A stretch of DNA of 64,000 nt from JADGQN01 sp035315185. GTDB taxonomy: Bacteria > Desulfobacterota > Syntrophorhabdia > Syntrophorhabdales > WCHB1-27. A program made the translations under genes and the position numbers. The stretch is from positions 33,888-97,887 of the forward strand of contig DATFYE010000063.1 of the NCBI GenBank assembly GCA_035315185.1, in the 5' to 3' direction. Positions 51,279-60,273 of this stretch are shown here, in pieces. Each line of letters opens with the position of its first letter. Position 1 is the stretch's first letter. Below the pieces are notes generated by a model, which saw only the letters and a list, made by a program, of their open reading frames with translations, was not told where the DNA came from and did no database searches.

Positions 51279-52667
51279 TTAGATTTCGAACTCATCTCCT
51301 TTGTGCGGTACATGCGTTACCAATCCAAGCTTCTCTTTCACCATACCTTCGAACTCCAGAGCCGTTTTTTCTTCACCATGCACAATGAATACTTCGGGCT
51401 TGCTGGTAAAGGAACCGATCCACTCGAGCAGCTCCTTCTGGTCTGCGTGGGCCGAAAAACCGCCGATGGTATAGATCGCAGCTTTTACCGCAATGCTTTC
51501 CCCGAGCACCCGCACGCGCTTCGCCCCGTCAACAATCCTTCGTCCCAGCGTACCGCCGGCCTGGAACCCTGTAAAGATAACGCTGCATTCCGGCCTCCAG
51601 AGGTTGTGCTTCAAATGGTGCGCTATCCTGCCCCCCTCGCACATACCACTGCCCGCCATGATGATGACGCCCGATTTTATCCTGTTTATCTCCTGTGATT
51701 CCGCCACCGTTTTTGTGAAGTGGAGCCTGACGGCATTTCCTTTGTCGTGAATCTGAAAGAGGTGTTTGGCTTCTTCGCCAAAGTATTCTCTGTGGGAAAG
51801 ATAAACATTAGTGGCCTCTTCCGCAAGCGGACTGTCCACGTACAGGTCCACGGGCGCAAGCCTTCCTTCCCGGACCAGATCATTCAGTATGTAAATCACG
51901 TCCTGGGTGCGTCCCACTGCAAAAGTAGGCATCAGCACGTTCCCGCCTTTTCGGAACGTTTCCTTGATGGCATCGGCAAGCTCGTCAATACTTGCCTCCA
52001 TACTCTTGTGGAGGCGGTTTCCATACGTCGACTCCATAACCACATAATCGGCGACCACCGTATATTCGGGGTTCTCAATGATGGGGTTTCCCTTTTTGCC
52101 TATATCTCCAGAAAAAACAATTTTCTTCTGGCTGCCGTTGGACGGATACCACAGTTCAAATGTGCCGGAACCAAGGATATGACCGGCATCGACAAACAGA
52201 TATTTCATGCCCTTTCCCAGGTCATTGGTGTCGCCATACATAACAGGTCTCAAAAACCGAAGCGACGCCTTCACATCATCATCTGTGTAAAGCGGATTAA
52301 ATACTTGCTTCTTGCCCGCCCGTAAAGACTTCTTCGTCATCCATTCTGCATCCTTTTCCTGGATGTGAGCCGAATCGAGGAGCATGATCGCGATAAGATC
52401 GGCAGTGGCCGTGGTAGTTATGATCTTCCCTCTGAATCCATCCTTCACCAGCTTCGGTATCAGCCCGGAATGATCCAGGTGAGCGTGTGTCAAGAAGAGA
52501 CACTCTATCTCACCAGGATTGAACGAAAACGGGACCCTGTTTGCATCGCCTGCCGCCGCCTCACCCTGCCGCATGCCGCAATCGACCAGGAACTGTCTCT
52601 CACCCACAGTCAAGTGAAAGCATGAGCCGGTCACCTGGCGAGCAGCACCCAGAAACTGTATCTTCAT
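51279..52667 (-). CDS. Beta-CASP metallo-beta-lactamase RNase-like protein
   Basis: A 462-residue MBL-fold protein with HAHLDHSG (HxHxDH motif), DAGHILGSG, the SGDIGKKGNPI region, the beta-CASP insert (MPTFAVGRTQDVIY, SGMCEGGRIAHHL) and the last His in GGFSAHADQKEL. This matches prokaryotic CPSF73/YSH1-like exo- or endoribonucleases. No KH domain is seen. Its RNA target is unknown. Confidence 0.9.
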   Translation of the reverse strand: MKIQFLGAARQVTGSCFHLTVGERQFLVDCGMRQGEAAAGDANRVPFSFNPGEIECLFLTHAHLDHSGLIPKLVKDGFRGKIITTTATADLIAIMLLDSAHIQEKDAEWMTKKSLRAGKKQVFNPLYTDDDVKASLRFLRPVMYGDTNDLGKGMKYLFVDAGHILGSGTFELWYPSNGSQKKIVFSGDIGKKGNPIIENPEYTVVADYVVMESTYGNRLHKSMEASIDELADAIKETFRKGGNVLMPTFAVGRTQDVIYILNDLVREGRLAPVDLYVDSPLAEEATNVYLSHREYFGEEAKHLFQIHDKGNAVRLHFTKTVAESQEINRIKSGVIIMAGSGMCEGGRIAHHLKHNLWRPECSVIFTGFQAGGTLGRRIVDGAKRVRVLGESIAVKAAIYTIGGFSAHADQKELLEWIGSFTSKPEVFIVHGEEKTALEFEGMVKEKLGLVTHVPHKGDEFEI

Positions 52668-52759
52668 TTTTGGCCCCCTTTATTGCGAATGCACGATTAT
52701 AACGTCAAAGATGAGAGGGTTGCAAACAGCAGGCCGCGTGGCGTCCGGAGTCTCGTACC

Positions 52760-52788
52760 TTGAAAGCCTGCCAGGCCGGTTATATAAT
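52760..52788 (+). promoter_or_regulatory. Promoter of SDR gene
   Basis: TTGAAA (52760-52765), 17 bp, TATAAT (52783-52788), about 50 bp upstream of the SDR start codon. Confidence 0.65.
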
Positions 52789-52841
52789 TTGGAGCTTCCG
52801 CAGACTATACGAGGAGTTGGTTAATTGAGGAGACAAACATC

Positions 52842-53594
52842 ATGAAACTCAAAGATAAGGTGGCATTTCTGACAGGTGCGGCCGGCGCCGGCATAGGACA
52901 GACAACAGCGCGCCTTTTGGCAAAGGAAGGGGCGAGTGTCGTCATAACAGACGCTCACACGGAACGTTCTCGCACCGTGGCCCGGGAGATTGCAAAAGAA
53001 TCCGGCGTCAATACACTCGGCGTCGGATGTAACGTCACGCAACGGGGCGCTGTTGAAGCCGCGGTAAAAGCAGCCCTGGAGGCGTTCGGCTCCATCGATA
53101 TTCTCGTGAACAATGCGGGCACGAACCGGCCAACGCCCGTCATCACGATGACTGACGAGACCTGGGACCTCGTCCTCAACACAACTTTGCGTGGGACATT
53201 CTATTGCTGCCGTGCAGTCTTGCCGTCAATGATCAAGCAGGGCTCGGGACGCATAGTCAACATCGGATCTACAGCGGCCTTTATGGGACTCTCAGCAGGG
53301 CACGCTCACTACGCGGCAGCTAAAGCAGGCCTGACGGCATTCACGCGGTGCCTCGCCATGGAGGCTGCACCCCATTACATCACGGTGAATACTGTAGCTC
53401 CAAGCTTTATTTATAACGAGTTTATCCCGCACATCTACCCTCAGGACGAGATAGCGAGGATGCAGGACATGATCCCCTATCCCAGAAAAGGTACGCCCGA
53501 TGATGTGGCGCAGGCGGTCCTCTTTCTCGTGACCGGTGGCGAATACATTACCGGCCAGACTATCTGTGTGACCGGGGGAAGCTGGATGCATTGA
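52842..53594 (+). CDS. Short-chain dehydrogenase/reductase (FabG-like)
   Basis: A 250-residue classical SDR. It has a TGAAGAGIG nucleotide motif (variant of TGxxxGIG), NNAG (VNNAGTNRP), and the catalytic Ser-Tyr-Lys (GSTAAFMG, HYAAAKAG). It ends TGGSWMH. The alcohol/ketone substrate cannot be told; it may act in acyl-CoA or aromatic metabolism given its neighbours. Good promoter and AGGAG site. Confidence 0.9.
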   Translation: MKLKDKVAFLTGAAGAGIGQTTARLLAKEGASVVITDAHTERSRTVAREIAKESGVNTLGVGCNVTQRGAVEAAVKAALEAFGSIDILVNNAGTNRPTPVITMTDETWDLVLNTTLRGTFYCCRAVLPSMIKQGSGRIVNIGSTAAFMGLSAGHAHYAAAKAGLTAFTRCLAMEAAPHYITVNTVAPSFIYNEFIPHIYPQDEIARMQDMIPYPRKGTPDDVAQAVLFLVTGGEYITGQTICVTGGSWMH

Positions 53595-53642
53595 GCCCGC
53601 AACCCACGAGCTCCGGTTCCAGTTTCCCTGGCAGAAGAAATC

Positions 53643-54452
53643 GTGTATCATAAAGACGTGAGTACGATACCATTCGAACGCTGGTATCAAGCCATTGGAC
53701 GTAGACGGTCGCGTCGCCGATTTGACGGGCAGCCCCTGCCGGTAGACGCGGAAAAGAGGCTTGCCGCCACGTGCGGAGAATTCAGGCCCTTTCCCGATGC
53801 CCGCGCGGAGTTTATCAGCCGGTCGGCCGATTTGGTGCTCAAAGGAGCTGTCGGTAATTATGGCAAGGTTAAAGGGGCTCGCGCATTCATAGCCATCGTG
53901 GGCAATATGGAAAGTGCGCACGCCCAGGAGAGAGCCGGGTATACGGGGGAAGGGATCGTGCTGGAAGCAGTTGCTATGGGGCTCGACACCTGCTGGGTAG
54001 GGGGCCTCTTTCGCCAGGACGTTGCTGCAAGACTGGCGGACATCCATGAGCGCGAACAAGTCCTGGCCGTAGTCCCGGTAGGTCATGCTTCGCACGATTG
54101 GTCTTTAGAGGAAAGGCTGATGACGGGTTTCGGTCGCACCCACAGGCGCAAGCCTCTGGCAGCGCTTTTACAGGATGTGGAGGAGGAACAACTCTCTTCG
54201 TGGTTGGGGGCGGCAATCGAGACAGCACGCCTGGCCCCATCTGCAGTTAACCGTCAGCCGTGGCGGTTCCGGGCATCAGATGAGGCGCTGACCGTCTCGG
54301 TTGATGATACCAAGCTTCTTCACACCATATCGAAACGGCTCGATTGCGGGATCGCTATGCTTCACATCGAACTGGCCGCATTTCACGCCGGGGTTCAGGG
54401 TCAGTGGGAATTCCTCGATAATCCCGGTGTCGCGACATTCAAGAAGATATAA
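53643..54452 (+). CDS. Nitroreductase family protein
   Basis: A 269-residue FMN-dependent nitroreductase-fold protein. It has the IGRRRSRRRFDGQPLP start, YTGEGIVLEAVAMGLDTCWVGGLFRQD and a second segment ARLAPSAVNRQPWRF. Order of the motifs suggests the two-lobe variety in which one chain holds both halves. Its substrate is unknown. GTG 53643 is the reported start; a TTG or later start is possible as no strong ribosome site is present. A run of nine C and eight A follows the stop. Confidence 0.75.
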   Translation: MYHKDVSTIPFERWYQAIGRRRSRRRFDGQPLPVDAEKRLAATCGEFRPFPDARAEFISRSADLVLKGAVGNYGKVKGARAFIAIVGNMESAHAQERAGYTGEGIVLEAVAMGLDTCWVGGLFRQDVAARLADIHEREQVLAVVPVGHASHDWSLEERLMTGFGRTHRRKPLAALLQDVEEEQLSSWLGAAIETARLAPSAVNRQPWRFRASDEALTVSVDDTKLLHTISKRLDCGIAMLHIELAAFHAGVQGQWEFLDNPGVATFKKI

Positions 54453-54470
54453 CCCCCCCCCAAAAAAAAC

Positions 54471-54567
54471 AGTGTTGAGTGTTAAGTGTAAAGTTAAGCG
54501 CTTGTAACTGGTAACAGGTCTTTGTTGTAACTGGTAACTGGTAACTGGTCACGGGGCCTTCGGCCCC
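54471..54567. repeat. Heptamer arrays with GC hairpin
   Basis: AGTGTTG, AGTGTTA, AGTGTAA, AGTTAAG (54471-54498) precede TGTAACT/GGTAACT-type 7-mers to about 54552. GGGGCC-TTC-GGCCCC (54553-54567) touches the stop of the minus-strand radical SAM gene and could act as its 3' hairpin. Confidence 0.75.
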
Positions 54568-56172
54568 TCACACATCCACCTTCACGCTCTTGCCTGTCTT
54601 GAAACCCCTTATCTCCAGGCCGCGCGCCTTTCGGAAGAAGAGCTCGACCAATTCGGAATTCTGGGGTTCCTCCCTGAACGTCTGCTCTTTAACACCGTAC
54701 CACGTGAAACGTTTTTCCAGCAGCAGAGTCCTGACTATTTCTTGCTCGTAACGCTTCCCCGGCCGCAGCGCTCCCACCAAGTCGCTCACTCCATGTAAGT
54801 CAGCCGATCTGTCTACAACCTGCTTCACATAGTTGATGAAGCGAACAAGTTTCATCAAGGTGTACGTGGTCTCTCTGGGGAAAAGCGGATTGGCCGGAAA
54901 CATGACGCTCGACCTCATAAGCTGTATATACGGCTCCCATGCACTGTCAACAATCTCACGAAACGCCTTGCTTCCGGGAGCAAGGTAAAAAATGCTCGGC
55001 CCCAGAAGAAGCCTCTTCCCCATGAGAAAAAGGATTGTCTCAAGCACATCTTCAGGCCTCTGTCCCGGAAGGCCGACGATGAAATGCGTTTCTATCAGAA
55101 AAGGAGAGGACTCCAGCCAGGGAAGGATCTCCAGAAAAGCTTTCGGAAGATTTCTCGCCTGGCTGTTCAGGACTGACTCTTTGGCATCGACGAGAGAAAA
55201 ATTGAGCCTGTGAAAACCCGCCGCCAGCATCGACTCCAGCAACGGAATGTCCATGGTCTCCGAATAAATCCCGTTCATAGCCGATAAGGTGAGTTCTTTT
55301 CCCCACACCAGAGCCAGCACGTTCTTGAAGAAAGATTTATCCAGGTTGAGCATATCGTCCTCAAAGTCTATGGCCTCGATGCCCAGGTCGATACACTCGT
55401 CGAGTTCCCTTTCTATGCTGGCGATGTTCCTCTTCCTGTAAGGGACGGGTGGCTTGCCGCAGAAACTGCAGTTGAAAGGGCAACCCCTGGAGGTCAGAAA
55501 GAACGTATACTTCTTTTTGTTAATGCGGTACGTCTCTGAAGAAATCGCCTGCCGCTCGGGCAGGAGGTCAATATCCCTTTCAACGTTGATCCCTGAAATA
55601 TGGAAATGATCGTCGCTCCGGAAGCTCACACCATCTATCGGCTTAAAGTACGGGTTCTCTCCTTTCCGCAGGCTCTCCACAAGATGCGCAAAAGGCGTCT
55701 CTCCATCGCCTCGGATAACGAAATCAACAAATGCATGCTGCAGGAGATGCTGCGGAAAGAGCGTGGCATGCGTGCCGCCCATTACAGTGACGATATTCTT
55801 ATCAACTTGCTTGGTGATCCGCGCTGCCTCCAGCGCCTCAATGGAATAGGTCGTGTACGAAGCCGAAACACCGACGATCGACGGCGCCTCCTTCTCAATG
55901 ATCTGCCTGATCTCATCCGGCGTTGCCCCGAAGCGATAAAATCGGCGAAAGAGCGAAAAGGGGGTATACACGTCATCCCGATAGAAGGGAGTCAAGTCTT
56001 GAAAAGATTCCGGCACGGCGAGGGTGCGTTTCCTGCCTGTTCTGAGATCAACTACGGATACATCGCAAAGGTCCCTGATCTTCGCGGCAATGTAGAGGAG
56101 ATTTAATGGGTAAGTCCTGATGGATGTGTCGTAAAAGTCTTGTATGGGAGGCTGGACGAGTAGTACTTTCAC
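54568..56172 (-). CDS. B12-binding radical SAM protein
   Basis: A 534-residue protein. The N-terminal cobalamin-binding-like domain (VLLVQPPIQDFYDTS..YPLNLLYIAAKIRD, GVSASYTTYSIEALEAARI, VTVMGGTHATLFPQHLL) precedes a radical SAM core with the [4Fe-4S] motif SRGCPFNCSFCGKP. The C-terminal ~150 residues are unrecognised. Such enzymes often perform methylations or rearrangements in lipid, cofactor or hopanoid synthesis; the target here is unknown. The DHxxG-like cobalamin loop is not evident. Confidence 0.85.
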   Translation of the reverse strand: MKVLLVQPPIQDFYDTSIRTYPLNLLYIAAKIRDLCDVSVVDLRTGRKRTLAVPESFQDLTPFYRDDVYTPFSLFRRFYRFGATPDEIRQIIEKEAPSIVGVSASYTTYSIEALEAARITKQVDKNIVTVMGGTHATLFPQHLLQHAFVDFVIRGDGETPFAHLVESLRKGENPYFKPIDGVSFRSDDHFHISGINVERDIDLLPERQAISSETYRINKKKYTFFLTSRGCPFNCSFCGKPPVPYRKRNIASIERELDECIDLGIEAIDFEDDMLNLDKSFFKNVLALVWGKELTLSAMNGIYSETMDIPLLESMLAAGFHRLNFSLVDAKESVLNSQARNLPKAFLEILPWLESSPFLIETHFIVGLPGQRPEDVLETILFLMGKRLLLGPSIFYLAPGSKAFREIVDSAWEPYIQLMRSSVMFPANPLFPRETTYTLMKLVRFINYVKQVVDRSADLHGVSDLVGALRPGKRYEQEIVRTLLLEKRFTWYGVKEQTFREEPQNSELVELFFRKARGLEIRGFKTGKSVKVDV

Positions 56173-56190
56173 GCAAGAATATCGGGACCG

Positions 56191-56658
56191 CTATTTTGTG
56201 TTCGGATGGGCCCCCATCTGTCCGGGCTTCCCGTTCACCTGTATAGCAGGGGAGAGGATAATCTTATCGAAGGTCCGATTGAGGGTCTTGCTCTGAAAGT
56301 TCTCCACAGGCGGAGAATCAGGGAATACAACCTCATCACCGGGTTTGACCTCGACTTGCATCACTGCAACCCAGAGCCTCTTCCCCTTCTCTTCCACCTC
56401 GATATAGGTGTAACCACCAGCGTTGACCGCTGACACGACCTTACCTTTATGATCTGCCTCCATAGCCATTTCCTGAGGCTTCATGGCAGCGTGGGGGTTT
56501 GCTGCCGGGCCTGCGCCGCCGTGAGCTGAACTGGGTTGCAGCTCTCGCCCGGCTGCTGCATCCTGCGAGGCACTCGTTGGCTGGGCGTTTGGTTTATCCT
56601 TACACCCCACAAAAACGAAGATTGCGATTACCATGACTGTGACTATGATCTTTTTCAT
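56191..56658 (-). CDS. Small lipoprotein, NrfJ-like/GW-type
   Basis: A 155-residue protein with a lipoprotein signal (MKKIIVTVMVIAIFVFVGC, Cys19). A low-complexity His/Ala/Gly linker (residues about 30-65) precedes a conserved domain (GKVVSAVNAGGYTYIEVEEKGKRLWVAV..PGDEVVFPDSPPVENFQSKTLNRTFDKIILS) seen in small exported proteins, some linked to nitrite reductase loci. Its function is unknown; it may bind metals or cytochromes. ATG 56658 has GGGAGGAGAAGG. Confidence 0.75.
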   Translation of the reverse strand: MKKIIVTVMVIAIFVFVGCKDKPNAQPTSASQDAAAGRELQPSSAHGGAGPAANPHAAMKPQEMAMEADHKGKVVSAVNAGGYTYIEVEEKGKRLWVAVMQVEVKPGDEVVFPDSPPVENFQSKTLNRTFDKIILSPAIQVNGKPGQMGAHPNTK

Positions 56659-56806
56659 CCTTCTCCTCCCTCGATGCATTGTCTGTCTTGCGGTGAAAAA
56701 TAGCATAGTCCCTGATCAATTACAAATACAGGCGCTCAGTCCGTACCTCTGCACTGGATTTGTTTCCCTTTTACCGTGTAGAATAAGCGAAAAGAAATTC
56801 TAAACA

Positions 56807-56824
56807 ATATCGAATGACCGATAT
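56807..56824. promoter_or_regulatory. Inverted repeat upstream of the amidohydrolase operon
   Basis: ATATCG-6 bp-CGATAT, 30 bp before the amidohydrolase ATG, is a candidate operator. No strong -35/-10 is seen beside it. Confidence 0.4.
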
Positions 56825-56853
56825 CTAACTAAACTCAACAAAGGAGGAAACAG

Positions 56854-57864
56854 ATGAAGAAGTTGTACCCATTGATGATCGACGGCTTTGCCCATATCGC
56901 CCCCCCGAAGTACCGTGAGCTGCTTCGTAAAGCAGCTCCTAAAGAGTGCGCTTACATGATCGACACCTTTCCCCCGCTGTACGATATGGAGGCGAGGTTC
57001 CGGATAATGGACCGATACGAAGGCTTGGTGCAGGTGATCGCACCGTCGTGGCCGTCGGTGGAACTCGCAGCACCGAAACAATCGGTTGATCTGGCAAAGG
57101 CGCTCAACGATGAGATGGCCGAACTAGTCACCAGGTATCCGGCGAGATTTCCAGCGGGAATCGCCTGCTTGCCGATGAATGATATGGATGCTGCGTTGAA
57201 GGAGACGGACAGGGCAATTACGGACCTGAGGTTAAGGGGCATTCTCGTGTATACACCCGTCGCTGACAAGCCTCTTGACTCTCCCGAGTTCATACCGCTG
57301 TACGAGAAGATGTCTCAGTATAATCTGCCGATAGTGATCCACCCGATGCGAAATCCTGACTATCCGGACTACAGGACGGAGACCGAATCGAAGTACAGAA
57401 TATACAACACGTTCGGCTGGGTTTATGAGACCACCACTGCCATGACCCGCCTGATTTTCAGCGGCATACTGGAGAAATACCCCAACCTGAAGTTTGTCAC
57501 ACACCATTGCGGCGGCATGGTGCCCTACCTTGCAGAGAGGATAGTACAGTTTCAGGATCTGGGAGAGATGCGCTGGGGACAGAAATACTTTCAAGGGCTC
57601 ACCAAAGCTCCCATCGACTATTACAAAATGTTTTACGCGGATACCGCGCTCTACGGGAACACACCCGCTCTCATGTGCGGCCACGCCTTCTTCGGGGCGG
57701 ACCATCTCCTCTTCGGCATTGATATGCCGCTTGGTGATATGGAATTCGGTAACAGGAATTACAGACAGACAATAAATGCCATCGAAGAGATGGCCATCAG
57801 CGACGAGGACAAAACCAAAATATACGAGGAGACCGCAAGGAAGCTTTATCGTTTGCCCATATAG
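56854..57864 (+). CDS. Amidohydrolase-2 family decarboxylase/hydrolase
   Basis: A 336-residue COG2159 TIM-barrel protein. Possible metal ligands are in DGFAHIAP (a variant of HxH), VIHP, THHCGGMVPY and GIDMPLG. Characterised relatives include gamma-resorcylate decarboxylase, aminocarboxymuconate semialdehyde decarboxylase and 4-oxalomesaconate hydratase. The neighbourhood suggests a non-oxidative aromatic-acid decarboxylase, but this is inference. A strong AAAGGAGG site precedes the ATG, and the Mo-oxidoreductase gene follows 48 bp downstream. Confidence 0.85.
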   Translation: MKKLYPLMIDGFAHIAPPKYRELLRKAAPKECAYMIDTFPPLYDMEARFRIMDRYEGLVQVIAPSWPSVELAAPKQSVDLAKALNDEMAELVTRYPARFPAGIACLPMNDMDAALKETDRAITDLRLRGILVYTPVADKPLDSPEFIPLYEKMSQYNLPIVIHPMRNPDYPDYRTETESKYRIYNTFGWVYETTTAMTRLIFSGILEKYPNLKFVTHHCGGMVPYLAERIVQFQDLGEMRWGQKYFQGLTKAPIDYYKMFYADTALYGNTPALMCGHAFFGADHLLFGIDMPLGDMEFGNRNYRQTINAIEEMAISDEDKTKIYEETARKLYRLPI

Positions 57865-57912
57865 GTTGAACCCGTCCGCATTTTCCGGCTTGTCCGGTTT
57901 GGGAGGATCAAG

Positions 57913-60054
57913 ATGGCCAAGGAAACAGTGACCAGCATATGCGGGATATGCCCAGGCGGATGCGGTGTGGACGTGGTACTGGTCGATGGCAAGGTTGAGA
58001 AAATTACGCCCATCAAAGGCCATCCCATTGGCGTTGTGTGTGTTCGAGGGCTTCATTCAAAGGAAATCATTTATTCCAGGGACAGGTTGAAGTACCCTTT
58101 GCTCCGGGTGGGCGAAAAGGGTGAAGGGAACTTCGAACGGATCACCTGGGATGAGGCCATGGACCGCATTGTCCATGCGTTTCAGAAAACCAGAGATGCA
58201 TACGGCGCACAAGCTGTCATGAGCTACTTTGGCCGTGGCAGTTTCGAGTCAAATTTTGAGGATGTCTTCGGAGTCCCGGGTTCCATCAGTCAAGGCGTCA
58301 CCGGCTTCTTGTTCCCTTTTGGCTCACCCAACGGCACAGGCGTTTCTTCGATTTGCGCCGTTTCGTATAGCCTCCTCGCCGCACTACCGACCATCGGAAC
58401 ACCCATGCAGTCGGTGTACCCGGATTTTGAGAATGCGGATCTGGTGGTCGTATGGGGCACAAACCCGGCCACAGATTCCCCTCCGGACAAAGTGAAGAAG
58501 GTCCTGGCCGCGAAAAAGCGGGGCGCGAGGGTGGTCGTGATCGACCAAATGCGATCAGACATGGCAAAACTAGCAGATCAATGGATCGGCGTCCGCTCCG
58601 GCACGGACGGGGCATTGGCACTCGCCATGATGCATGTCATTGTCAACGAGAGCCTCTATGACGAGGAGTTTGTGCGGGACTGGACTACGGGTTTTGAGGA
58701 GCTTCGAGCCTACGTACAACAATTTCCCCCGGAAAAGGCCGAAACAATTACCCGCGTACCCAGAGAGACCATTGTTGAGCTGGCTCGATCCATAGCGGGG
58801 GCCAAAGGCGCCTCATTGCACATGTACACGGGCCTGGAGTACTCGAACTGCGGCGTACAGAGCATCCGGGCGGCGTTATGCCTTTGGGCCATAACGGGCA
58901 ACATGGATGTGCCGGGTGGGCTGATGTTCAGGCCCCGTAGTCCGGTGAAATTCCCCCGGATCAGACTGGACCCGCCCCAAGGGGTGAAGCCCATCGGCGC
59001 AGACAAGTACCCTTATTTTTGCGATGTGCTCAAATCGGCGCAGTTTATGGAAGCTCCCCGGGCTATATTGCAGAGTGATCCTTATCCGGTCAAGACCCTG
59101 TTAATTTTCGGAGCGTCGCTTTTGACCAGCTTGCCCGATCCCGAGCTGTGGAAGAAATGCTTCAGACAGCTCGATTTCATGGTGGTGTACGACAGATTCA
59201 TGACGGGCGACGCCCTCTACGCGGACATCGTACTCCCTGCCACCACGAATTACGAGACTCTGGGATACCAGAGATACCCCGGAGGATACTGTCAGTTGCG
59301 GCAGAAGGTGATCGAGCCCATCGAAGAGGCGAAGTCAGGCTACACGTTCTTGACGACACTGGCCAGGGGGCTGGGTTATGGGCATCTCTTCCCGGCAACG
59401 GATGAAGACCGCCTCAAATTTGCCTTTGAGACCGGCCCCGTCTCCCTGGAGGAATTGAAGGCGCATCCGGAAGGCGTCAAATTTGATGCCGGCAGACAGG
59501 AATACCGGAAATACGCCAAGGGCCTTTTGCGCAAAGACGGAGAACCGGGATTTGATACGCCTTCAGGGAAGGTAGAGCTTGTATCAAGCCTGTTGGAGAA
59601 GTACGGCTACGATGGCCTGCCTGCGTACGTGGAGCCCAGTGAAGGTCCCCTGGGCAGCCCCGAGCTTTACAGGCAATACCCGCTCGTGTTCAATAGCGGG
59701 GCCAGGCTTCAGTCGGCGTTTCGATCACAACATTTGAACGTCCCGGGCCTGTTGAAGCTGCAACCGAAACCGCAAGTTCTTATTCACCCCGTGGATGCGA
59801 AGGCGAGGGGAATTGAAAACGGAAACAAAGTCTGGGTGGAGTCTCCCAGGGGCCGGGTGGGCTTTTGGGCCAAGGTGACGGAAGACGTGATGACCGGACA
59901 GGTGGAGGTGAACGTGGGCGGAGGGAGCCCCATCCATGCAGATGGGTGGCGGGAAGCGAACGCAAACTACCTGACCGCCTACGATAATCGCGATTCGATT
60001 TCCGGCTTCCCGGTATATAAGGCGTTGCTTTGTGAGGTAAAAAAACGGGACTGA
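57913..60054 (+). CDS. Mo/W-bisMGD oxidoreductase (DMSO reductase superfamily)
   Basis: A 713-residue protein. Cys10, Cys13, Cys17 and Cys43 form the N-terminal [4Fe-4S] site. Cys148 (SSICAV) is the candidate Mo/W ligand. The MGD-binding segments VVWGTNPATDSPP, FNSGARLQSAFRSQ and GGGSPIHADGWREANANYLT are present. No Tat signal and no partner Fe-S subunits are encoded, so it may be cytoplasmic and use a ferredoxin, or may catalyse a non-redox reaction as acetylene hydratase does. It probably forms a unit with the upstream amidohydrolase. It differs clearly from the paralogue at 15830-17890. Confidence 0.88.
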   Translation: MAKETVTSICGICPGGCGVDVVLVDGKVEKITPIKGHPIGVVCVRGLHSKEIIYSRDRLKYPLLRVGEKGEGNFERITWDEAMDRIVHAFQKTRDAYGAQAVMSYFGRGSFESNFEDVFGVPGSISQGVTGFLFPFGSPNGTGVSSICAVSYSLLAALPTIGTPMQSVYPDFENADLVVVWGTNPATDSPPDKVKKVLAAKKRGARVVVIDQMRSDMAKLADQWIGVRSGTDGALALAMMHVIVNESLYDEEFVRDWTTGFEELRAYVQQFPPEKAETITRVPRETIVELARSIAGAKGASLHMYTGLEYSNCGVQSIRAALCLWAITGNMDVPGGLMFRPRSPVKFPRIRLDPPQGVKPIGADKYPYFCDVLKSAQFMEAPRAILQSDPYPVKTLLIFGASLLTSLPDPELWKKCFRQLDFMVVYDRFMTGDALYADIVLPATTNYETLGYQRYPGGYCQLRQKVIEPIEEAKSGYTFLTTLARGLGYGHLFPATDEDRLKFAFETGPVSLEELKAHPEGVKFDAGRQEYRKYAKGLLRKDGEPGFDTPSGKVELVSSLLEKYGYDGLPAYVEPSEGPLGSPELYRQYPLVFNSGARLQSAFRSQHLNVPGLLKLQPKPQVLIHPVDAKARGIENGNKVWVESPRGRVGFWAKVTEDVMTGQVEVNVGGGSPIHADGWREANANYLTAYDNRDSISGFPVYKALLCEVKKRD

Positions 60055-60273
60055 CTCTATATCGTCAAACCCGAAGAACAAGCAGAGGGAATGGCTGGCA
60101 TGACTGAGGGAGTGCGTGCCGGCTCACCCCGGCCCTGTAACGCTCCGATAGAAAGCCCGCTTCCGTAAAATTATCCAGCATGCAACTGAATACCTCCGAT
60201 GGTGTGGTTATCGTCTGGGCTATAATAACATATCAGCTGATTCTCCTATATGCGTTCCATGCGCTCCCTCCGT
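60055..60273. other. Intergenic stretch, nothing recognised
   Basis: A gap between convergent genes. No gene, repeat or clear terminator is recognised. Confidence 0.3.

Noticed and set aside
54452..54469. Run of nine C and eight A as a terminator or slippage site
   Set aside because: It has no hairpin and lies outside any gene; it may be a sequencing artefact or a simple repeat.
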